Source: Gallionellaceae bacterium
Lineage (GTDB): Bacteria > Pseudomonadota > Gammaproteobacteria > Burkholderiales > Gallionellaceae
Direction of reading: 5' to 3'
DNA length: 6,792 nt
NCBI GenBank assembly: GCA_030690855.1
Contig: JAUYFR010000364.1
Location: 1 to 6,792 of the forward strand
Part shown: piece by piece, positions 1-4,741 of the stretch
Layout of the letters: every line of letters starts with the position of its first letter
How positions within the stretch are numbered: the first letter of the stretch is position 1
Translations under genes and position numbers: made by a program
The notes under the pieces: generated by a model
Databases searched by the model: none
Seen by the model: only the letters and a program-made list of their open reading frames with translations
What the model was told of the DNA's origin: nothing

Positions 1-417
1 TATGCCAACGGCGTGAAGGCGAACGTGCTGTTCTTCGACAACCACGCTGCTAGCAAAGAGCCGTGGACGAAAGAGGTGTGGTTCTACGACTACCGCACCA
101 ACATTCACCACACGCTAAAAAAGAAGCCGTTGCGCTTCGAGGATTTGCAGGAATTCATCGCCAGCTACAACCCGCTCAATCGCCATCAGCGCAAAGAAAG
201 CTGGAACGAGGCTACCAACCCGGAAGGCCGCTGGCGCAAATTCAGCTACGAACAAATCATCGCGCGCGATAAAACCAGTCTGGATATCTTTTGTGTGAAA
301 GATAATAGCCTTGCTGATCTGGATAACTTGCCGGAACCGGATGTGCTGGCGTTGGAAATTATTGAGAATCTTGTAGCGGGTTTGAATAGCTTTAGGGAAA
401 TCGCGGCGGCGTTGTAA
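1..417 (+). CDS. hsdM: Type I restriction-modification system DNA methyltransferase subunit (HsdM), C-terminal part
   Basis: The reading frame is open from base 1 and ends at TAA 415-417, so only the last 138 codons are present; an in-frame GTG at 13 is internal, not a start. HsdM is the N6-adenine methyltransferase subunit of type I restriction-modification complexes, working with the specificity subunit HsdS and with HsdR. The visible part lacks the SAM-binding and NPPF-type catalytic motifs, which would lie upstream. It shows the family's conserved C-terminal end: YANGVKANVLFFD, then KEVWFYDYRTN, then the RWRKFSYEQIIARDKTSLDIF block, and a helical LEIIENLVAGLNSFREIAAAL tail. No hsdS or hsdR follows, so any partners must lie upstream or elsewhere. 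The family call is confident; whether the system is complete cannot be judged here. A solitary methyltransferase of this family is the main alternative. Confidence 0.87.
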   Translation, partial: YANGVKANVLFFDNHAASKEPWTKEVWFYDYRTNIHHTLKKKPLRFEDLQEFIASYNPLNRHQRKESWNEATNPEGRWRKFSYEQIIARDKTSLDIFCVKDNSLADLDNLPEPDVLALEIIENLVAGLNSFREIAAAL

Positions 418-424
418 CGAGTTA

Positions 425-454
425 CCGTCATTCCCGCGAAAGCGGGAATCTAGG
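425..454 (+). repeat. REP-like palindromic repeat, copy 1 (forward)
   Basis: The core is a perfect 8-bp stem, ATTCCCGC (430-437) and GCGGGAAT (442-449), closed by a GAAA loop at 438-441. It is flanked by CCGTC on the left and CTAGG on the right. It starts 8 bp after the hsdM stop codon. No T-run follows, so it is not a classical intrinsic terminator, but as RNA it would form a stable GNRA-capped hairpin that could protect the hsdM mRNA 3' end. Confidence 0.85.
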
Positions 455-463
455 CAATTGAAG

Positions 464-481
464 AATTCCGGCAAAGCTGGA
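464..481 (+). repeat. Degenerate REP-like repeat, copy 2 (forward)
   Basis: The stretch ATTCCGGCAAAGCTGGA (465-481) matches the core of the inverse complement of copy 3 (ATTCCCGCGAAAGCTGGA) with one substitution and one missing G. It therefore looks like a decayed third copy in the same orientation as copy 1. Being short, the match could be partly coincidental, but its position between two clear copies supports it. Confidence 0.5.
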
Positions 482-520
482 CAAAACCGCAAAGCTCGCT
501 TCGCGGATTATTTTTCTTGC

Positions 521-549
521 TGGATTCCAGCTTTCGCGGGAATGACAGG
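521..549 (-). repeat. REP-like palindromic repeat, copy 3 (inverted)
   Basis: The sequence TGGATTCCAGCTTTCGCGGG, continuing AATGACAGG, is the inverse of copy 1. Its stem ATTCCAGC (524-531) and GCGGGAAT (536-543) has a single mismatch at 529, around a TTTC loop. Copies 1 and 3 face each other across about 66 bp, the arrangement of a REPIN. A further imperfect hairpin lies between them: CCGC at 487-490 with GCGG at 503-506, and AAG/CTT inside. Confidence 0.82.
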
Positions 550-567
550 ACTCATAAATTATTTGAT

Positions 568-572
568 AAAGG
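568..572 (+). promoter_or_regulatory. Ribosome binding site of ampG
   Basis: AAAGG ends 5 bases before ATG 578. It supports that start over TTG 458 and over the ATG at 542, which lies inside the repeat. Confidence 0.55.
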
Positions 573-577
573 TTTCT

Positions 578-1825
578 ATGTCTGTCTGGCAACAACTCTT
601 CACCCGTCGCATGTTGATTTGCGTGTTCACCGGATTCTCTTCCGGTTTGCCGCTGTATCTGCTGTTTAACCTGATTCCCGCATGGCTACGCAGTGAGCAC
701 GTTGATCTCAAAACCATCGGCCTGTTTGCGCTAATTCAATTTCCCTACACTTGGAAATTTTTGTGGTCACCGCTACTTGATCGTTACGTCGTGCCCGCCT
801 TCGGCAGACGGCGCGGCTGGATGTTGCTGGCGCAAATTTCACTGCTGCTTGTGATCGCTACGCTCGGCGGTTTCTCACCGCAAACAGACATGACCACCAT
901 CGTGTTGTTTTGTACCTTACTGGCCTTTTTAAGTGCCACGCAGGACATCGTGCTGGACGCTTATCGCCGCGAATTATTGAATGATGCCGAGCTGGGGCTG
1001 GGCAATTCGGTGCATGTGAATGCCTACCGCATTGCGGGGCTAATTCCGGGTTCGCTGTCACTCATTCTCGCGGACACCTTGCCGTGGGATTTGGTATTCA
1101 TCATTACGGCGCTATTTATGCTGCCGGGTTTACTAATGACTTTGCTGGTTAAAGAGCCGCTAAACGTGATTCCACCGAAGAATTTACGCGCTGCGGTGGT
1201 TGAACCTTTCCGCGAATTCATTCATCGCCAAGGATGGCATAGTGCATTGTTTATATTGGCTTTTCTGTTTTTTTACAAACTCGGCGACAGCATGTGTACC
1301 GCGCTGGCCACGCCGTTTTACATGGACATGGGCTTTAGCAAAACTCAGATCGGCTTGATCGCTAAAAATGCCGGATTATGGCCGGCAGTCATTGGCGGTT
1401 TGCTCGGCGGATTATGGATGGTGAAGATCGGCATCAATCGCGCACTGTGGTTGTTTGGCGTGGTGCAGGTGGTATCTATTTTCGGCTTCGCATGGCTGGC
1501 AGGGGTGGGGCATCACGCGGAAATTACCTCGTTGGAATTAGCTCAACTCGCTTTTGTCATCGGCTTGGAAGCTTTGGGTGTCGGGCTCGGCACGGCGGCC
1601 TTCGTTGCCTTCATCGCACGCAGCACACACCCCGCTTACACCGCCACCCAATTTGCGCTGTTTACCAGCTTGGCCGCCATGCCGCGCACCTTTGCCAACG
1701 CGGCAACAGGTTGGCTGGTGGAAATGATGGGATGGATGGGTTTCTTTTTTCTGTGCGCACTGTTGGCGATCCCCGGCATGTTGCTACTACTTAAAGTTGC
1801 GCCGTGGAAAGAAAAACAAGCATGA
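578..1825 (+). CDS. ampG: AmpG-family muropeptide permease (MFS transporter)
   Basis: AmpG is an inner-membrane major facilitator that imports anhydro-muropeptides released during peptidoglycan turnover, feeding cell-wall recycling and, in some bacteria, AmpR-controlled beta-lactamase induction. The 415-residue product has about 12 hydrophobic segments. It shows AmpG hallmarks in order: GFSSGLPLYLL near residue 19, DLKTIGLFALIQFPYTWKFL at 43-62, the cytoplasmic-loop motif WSPLLDRYVVPAFGRRRGW at 63-81, SATQDIVLDAYRRE at 119-132, YKLGDSM at 233-239, and SATQFAL-like TATQFALFTSLAAMPR at 355-370. These closely parallel E. coli AmpG. It is shorter than E. coli AmpG (491 residues), lacking the extra C-terminal hydrophobic part. 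The start at 578 is chosen because it follows a Shine-Dalgarno-like AAAGG and because upstream in-frame sequence is repeat-derived. Its stop overlaps the next start in ATGA, suggesting coupled translation with the glycosylase gene. A related sugar or peptide MFS carrier is the alternative. Confidence 0.88.
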   Translation: MSVWQQLFTRRMLICVFTGFSSGLPLYLLFNLIPAWLRSEHVDLKTIGLFALIQFPYTWKFLWSPLLDRYVVPAFGRRRGWMLLAQISLLLVIATLGGFSPQTDMTTIVLFCTLLAFLSATQDIVLDAYRRELLNDAELGLGNSVHVNAYRIAGLIPGSLSLILADTLPWDLVFIITALFMLPGLLMTLLVKEPLNVIPPKNLRAAVVEPFREFIHRQGWHSALFILAFLFFYKLGDSMCTALATPFYMDMGFSKTQIGLIAKNAGLWPAVIGGLLGGLWMVKIGINRALWLFGVVQVVSIFGFAWLAGVGHHAEITSLELAQLAFVIGLEALGVGLGTAAFVAFIARSTHPAYTATQFALFTSLAAMPRTFANAATGWLVEMMGWMGFFFLCALLAIPGMLLLLKVAPWKEKQA

Positions 1826-2541
1826 GCACTAACAGCTTAATCGCCGCCGCGCAAAAGCTCTCTGAATCTGTCAACAAGCTCACCTTCTCCGCGCCTGTTA
1901 CCCACTTCTACAACCCACTTGATTACGCATGGGCCTGCCATGAACAATATCTGCGTCGGTTTGGCGAAGGCAACAAACGCATCGTTTTTTTAGGGATGAA
2001 TCCCGGCCCGTTTGGCATGACGCAGATCGGCGTGCCGTTTGGAGAAATTGCCGCCGCGCGCGATTGGATGCAACTGGATGCGCCGATTCAAAAACCCGTG
2101 CATGAAAACCCTGCACGACCGATTGAAGGTTGGGCGTGCACTCGCTCCGAAGTGAGCGGCCGACGCTTGTGGGGATTGTTTGCCGAGCGCTTCACTTCGG
2201 CAGACGCATTTTTTGCTGAACACTTTGTCGCTAACTATTGCCCGCTAGCATTCTTTGCCTCAGCTAAAAATGTCACGCCAGACAAATTACCTGCTACAGA
2301 AAGCGCGCCACTGTTTGCCGCATGCGACGCGCACCTTGTTGAAGTCGTCGCGGCCACTCAAACCGAATGGGTCATCGGCATCGGTGGTTTTGCCGAAGCG
2401 CAGGCACAACGTGCGTTGGCACATCTACCGCAAATTAAGATTGGTCGCATCTTGCACCCCAGCCCTGCCTCACCTGCCGCGAATCGGGGTTGGGCAGAAC
2501 AAGCGACGAAGCAGATGCAGGCTCTTAAACTCTGGAAATAA
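1822..2541 (+). CDS. SMUG1-family uracil-DNA glycosylase
   Basis: This cytoplasmic enzyme removes uracil, and in related proteins some oxidised pyrimidines or xanthine, from DNA, leaving an abasic site for base excision repair. The 239-residue product carries the SMUG1 signatures: GMNPGPFGM at 58-66 followed by QIGVPFGE, with Asn60 at the position of human catalytic Asn85; EVSGRRLWG near 110-118; FVANYCPL at 135-142, with Asn138 matching the uracil-recognition Asn163; and LHPSPASP at 211-218, with His212 matching human His239. The C-terminal ANRGW block is also typical. The start is ATG 1822, overlapping the ampG stop as ATGA, with GGAAAG at 1806-1811 as a possible ribosome binding site. An in-frame GTG at 1804 is less likely. 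It converges on xth, whose product acts on the abasic sites it creates. The family call is strong; substrate range is not predictable from sequence. Confidence 0.92.
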   Translation: MSTNSLIAAAQKLSESVNKLTFSAPVTHFYNPLDYAWACHEQYLRRFGEGNKRIVFLGMNPGPFGMTQIGVPFGEIAAARDWMQLDAPIQKPVHENPARPIEGWACTRSEVSGRRLWGLFAERFTSADAFFAEHFVANYCPLAFFASAKNVTPDKLPATESAPLFAACDAHLVEVVAATQTEWVIGIGGFAEAQAQRALAHLPQIKIGRILHPSPASPAANRGWAEQATKQMQALKLWK

Positions 2542-2579
2542 TTTTTTTAATTCAAGTGCAGAAGAAGTTAATTGGTGTT

Positions 2580-2626
2580 GTAGGTTGGGCTTCAGCCCAA
2601 CGCTGTCGGGTTAAAACCCGACCTAC
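2580..2626. repeat. Two-hairpin palindromic REP-like element between convergent genes
   Basis: This 47-bp unit contains GTTGGGC/GCCCAAC (2584-2590 and 2595-2601, TTCA loop) followed by GTCGGGT/ACCCGAC (2605-2611 and 2616-2622, TAAA loop). The ends GTAGG and CCTAC are complementary, so it can also fold as a three-way junction. It is unrelated to the repeats at 425-549. It lies 38 bp after the glycosylase stop and 4 bp from the xth stop, a typical REP location. It may act as a mild bidirectional terminator or mRNA stabiliser. No T-run follows either hairpin; the only one nearby (2542-2548) precedes it. Confidence 0.82.
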
Positions 2627-2630
2627 GAAC

Positions 2631-3398
2631 TCACCCTAGGTAGTCCACCAACAGCGGCGCGTGATCTGAAAAGCGTTGCTCTTTGTAGATGCCGGTTGCT
2701 ATTGCTTTTTCGGCCATCGCTGGTGTCGCCACTTGATAATCTAAACGCCAGCCGACGTCCTTCGCCCATGCCTGTCCACGATTTGACCACCACGTATAGG
2801 CCTCTAACTCAGGATGTAGCTTACGGAACACATCAACAAAACCCACCTCGCCAAATAGTTGCGTAAGCCAAGCGCGCTCTTCCGGCAAAAAGCCAGAATT
2901 CTTTTTGTTACCTTTCCAATTTTTCAAATCTTTTTCAGTGTGAGCAATGTTCCAGTCGCCACACACAATGACATCGCGCCCACTTTGTTTTAGCGCCACC
3001 AGATGAGGCAAGAATGCTTCCATGAATTTAAATTTCACCCCTTGCCGTTCTTCGCCACTGGAACCAGAAGGCAGATACAACGACACCACACTGAGGTTAC
3101 CAAACTGCGCTTCGATGTAGCGCCCTTCCATATCAAACTCGGCAATACCTAAACCTACGATGACGTTATCTGGTTTTTGCTTGCTGTAAATGGCGACACC
3201 GCTGTAGCCCTTTTTTTCGGCATAGTGAAAATGGCCGTGATAGCCAAGTGGCGAGATCATGTCAGGTGTCATATCACCCGCTTGAGCTTTGAGTTCTTGT
3301 ACACAAAGAATATCGGCACTCTGTTTGCCAAACCATTCCAGCAAGCCCTTGTTATAGGCGGAGCGGATACCATTCAAGTTGAGACTGATAATGCGCAT
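2631..3398 (-). CDS. xth: Exodeoxyribonuclease III / class II AP endonuclease
   Basis: This Mg-dependent enzyme of the exonuclease III/APE1 family cuts DNA 5' to abasic sites and digests 3' ends, cleaning them for repair synthesis. The 255-residue product, close to the usual 255-270, has all family motifs: NLNGIRSA at 7-14, CVQELK with metal-binding Glu35, GYSGVAIYSK at 64-73, SLYLPSG with Tyr108, CGDWNIAH with Asp148 and Asn150, the WRLDYQVAT block with Asp220, and the terminal SDHAPL with Asp245 and catalytic His246. The GRYIEAQFG and GSSGEERQ segments resemble the Xth form common in Proteobacteria. The start ATG at 3398 has only a weak AAAGAGA upstream, and its leader shares the 68-bp divergent spacer with pyrE. 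Its neighbour on the convergent side, a SMUG1-type glycosylase, performs the preceding repair step. Confidence 0.95.
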   Translation of the reverse strand: MRIISLNLNGIRSAYNKGLLEWFGKQSADILCVQELKAQAGDMTPDMISPLGYHGHFHYAEKKGYSGVAIYSKQKPDNVIVGLGIAEFDMEGRYIEAQFGNLSVVSLYLPSGSSGEERQGVKFKFMEAFLPHLVALKQSGRDVIVCGDWNIAHTEKDLKNWKGNKKNSGFLPEERAWLTQLFGEVGFVDVFRKLHPELEAYTWWSNRGQAWAKDVGWRLDYQVATPAMAEKAIATGIYKEQRFSDHAPLLVDYLG

Positions 3399-3418
3399 GA
3401 ATTTTCTCTTTGAAGTAA

Positions 3419-3440
3419 TGACGGCATTATAATGGCGTCA
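3419..3440. promoter_or_regulatory. Palindromic divergent promoter/operator candidate between xth and pyrE
   Basis: The two 11-bp half-sites TGACGGCATTA and TAATGGCGTCA are inverted repeats apart from one G-G mismatch pair (3424/3435). The centre, ATTATAAT at 3426-3433, is self-complementary and gives a perfect TATAAT -10 hexamer on both strands (3428-3433 forward, 3431-3426 reverse). It sits about 33 bp before the pyrE start and 20 bp before the xth start, compatible with short leaders. No good -35 box lies at 16-18 bp on either side; TTGAAG at 3410-3415 is too close. It may be overlapping promoters, an operator, or both. Confidence 0.5.
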
Positions 3441-3466
3441 CTCTTTTATCTGTTTCTAAACTACTC

Positions 3467-4114
3467 ATGCACGCTTATCGTCAAGACTTTATCCGCTTCG
3501 CCGTCGCACAAAGTGTGTTGCGCTTCGGTGAGTTTCAAACCAAAGCAGGGCGCTTGTCGCCGTATTTTTTTAATTCCGGTTTGTTTCAAGATGGTGCCGC
3601 ATTACGTGAACTTTCCCAGTTTTATGCCCAAGCCATTCTCGCCTCAAATGTACCATTCGATATGCTGTTTGGCCCAGCGTACAAAGGCATTCCACTGGTA
3701 GCGGGCACTTCTATCGCGCTTGCCGAACAAGGCCGCAATGTACCGTATTGCTTTAACCGGAAGGAAGCGAAGGATCATGGCGAGGGAGGCAATACAGTCG
3801 GTGCAAAATTGCAAGGCAACGTGTTAATCATTGATGATGTGATTTCTGCTGGAACATCAGTGCGCGAGTCTATCGAGCTGATTCGTGCCGCTGGGGCAAC
3901 GCCTTGTGGCGTGGTGATTGCGCTCGATCGCATGGAGCGAGGGCAAGGTGAACTATCCGCCGTGCAAGAAGTGCGACGTGATTACAATTTGCCGGTAATT
4001 TCTATTGCTGCATTGGATGACTTGTTAAATTATTTGCAAGGCGAAACTGAGTTGGTTCAAAATCTTCAGGCAGTTCAATCTTATCGAGATCGTTACGGGG
4101 TGAAAAATGTTTAA
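3467..4114 (+). CDS. pyrE: Orotate phosphoribosyltransferase
   Basis: PyrE joins orotate to PRPP to make orotidine 5'-monophosphate, the fifth step of de novo pyrimidine synthesis, as a cytoplasmic homodimer. At 215 residues it matches E. coli PyrE (213). Motifs in order are: FGEFQTKAGRLSPYFFNSG at 20-38, which binds orotate; FGPAYKGIPL at 68-77 with Lys73; the flexible catalytic loop FNRKEAKDHGEGG at 96-108 with Arg98, Lys99, Lys102 and His104; and the PRPP-binding motif VLIIDDVISAGTS at 119-131 with Asp123 and Asp124. The ATG at 3467 is the best start, since family members begin with a similar short helix, though no strong Shine-Dalgarno precedes it. There is no obvious pyrimidine-sensing attenuator in the short leader. 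Its end overlaps the DUF4124 gene by 8 bp. Confidence 0.96.
   Translation: MHAYRQDFIRFAVAQSVLRFGEFQTKAGRLSPYFFNSGLFQDGAALRELSQFYAQAILASNVPFDMLFGPAYKGIPLVAGTSIALAEQGRNVPYCFNRKEAKDHGEGGNTVGAKLQGNVLIIDDVISAGTSVRESIELIRAAGATPCGVVIALDRMERGQGELSAVQEVRRDYNLPVISIAALDDLLNYLQGETELVQNLQAVQSYRDRYGVKNV
4097..4103 (+). promoter_or_regulatory. Ribosome binding site of the DUF4124 gene, inside pyrE
   Basis: GGGGTGA lies within the pyrE 3' end, just upstream of ATG 4107. It supports that start and suggests translation coupled to pyrE. Confidence 0.6.
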
Positions 4115-4733
4115 TCTTAAATTTGCGGGTGTGTGTCTAATTTTGTTTGGCGTTTTTTCTGCTAGTGCCGAGGCAAAACTCTATAAGTGGGTGGACGATA
4201 ACGGCACTACTCATTATGGCGAAACAATCCCGCCGGAATACTCCAATAAGGACGCGACTCATTTTAATGACAAGGGCCGTATCGATAAACGCATTGATAA
4301 ATTAACGCCCGAAGAACAACGCGCCAAAAATGTGGCCGATGCAAAAAAGAATGCTGATGACAAAATTGCCATCGAAACGAAACGCAAAGACACTGCTTTG
4401 TTAAGCACCTTCAGCAATGAGAAAGAAATTGATCTGTCGCGTGATCGTAGCTTGCAACAAGTTGATGCTCGCATTAATAGCATTCATACCATGCTCAAGT
4501 CAGCGCGCGAATCACGCGTAAGTCACGTCAAAGAGCAGAGTGATCCAGCAAAACAAGGCAAGGGAATTCAGAAATCTTTATTAGAAGATATTGCCCAAGA
4601 CGATGCACGGATTACCAAACTAGAAAAAGAGCTCGCGCAAAACGAACAAGAGTTAGCGACGGTGAAAGCCCGCTTTGAGGCTGACAAACTACGCTTCCGC
4701 GAGCTCAAGGGCGTGAGTTCCAGCGGGAAATAA
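4107..4733 (+). CDS. Exported DUF4124-domain coiled-coil protein of unknown function
   Basis: The 208-residue product begins with a clear Sec-type signal peptide: a short Lys-containing start, the hydrophobic stretch FAGVCLILFGVFSASA, and probable cleavage after AEA at residue 23. It is therefore probably periplasmic. Residues 24-45 (KLYKWVDDNGTTHYGETIPP) form the DUF4124 motif, seen in many proteobacterial envelope proteins, whose function is unknown to me. The rest is highly charged and predicted helical. Residues about 60-95 are Lys/Asp/Glu-rich, and about 155-200 look like a coiled coil (ITKLEKELAQNEQELATVKA). There are no cysteines after the signal peptide. The start overlaps the pyrE stop and has a good ribosome binding site, so it is probably cotranscribed with pyrE. 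It converges on the kinase gene with an 8-bp gap and no visible terminator. A role in envelope or peptidoglycan organisation is only a guess. Confidence 0.85.
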   Translation: MFNLKFAGVCLILFGVFSASAEAKLYKWVDDNGTTHYGETIPPEYSNKDATHFNDKGRIDKRIDKLTPEEQRAKNVADAKKNADDKIAIETKRKDTALLSTFSNEKEIDLSRDRSLQQVDARINSIHTMLKSARESRVSHVKEQSDPAKQGKGIQKSLLEDIAQDDARITKLEKELAQNEQELATVKARFEADKLRFRELKGVSSSGK

Positions 4734-4741
4734 TCTACAAA

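Larger units (their letters stand above)
418..577. other. Non-coding spacer between hsdM and ampG, mostly repeat sequence
   Basis: This 160-bp stretch holds three copies of one palindromic repeat, described separately. The ampG frame stays open upstream to a TTG at 458, and a reverse-strand frame also runs through. Both translate the repeat itself, giving the peptides WIPAFAGMT and SRFRGND that this repeat type commonly yields, so I treat both as spurious. No convincing sigma70 promoter for ampG was found; A/T-rich sequence at 554-570 is the likeliest place for a -10 element. Confidence 0.7.

Noticed and set aside
430..449. Intrinsic terminator for hsdM
   Set aside because: The stem is perfect but is followed by CTAGGC, not a T-run, and the same sequence recurs nearby as a repeat.
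115..492. Long reverse-strand open frame opposite hsdM
   Set aside because: It is antisense to clear HsdM coding sequence, and its N-terminal part translates the palindromic repeat (SRFRGND). No family resemblance.
425..549. CRISPR-like repeat array
   Set aside because: Only three copies in mixed orientation, one degenerate, with unequal spacing and no cas gene; it fits REP/REPIN elements instead.
1378..1794. 138-codon open frame inside ampG in another frame
   Set aside because: It overlaps a well-supported transporter and has an Arg/Gly/His-rich composition typical of an out-of-frame shadow.
2255..2614. Open frame overlapping the glycosylase end and the repeat element
   Set aside because: It runs out of the glycosylase gene into the hairpin element and has no recognisable domain.
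3405..3433. Standard sigma70 promoter for pyrE using TTGAAG and TATAAT
   Set aside because: The two hexamers are only 12 bp apart, too close for a normal sigma70 spacer; only the -10/palindrome is retained.
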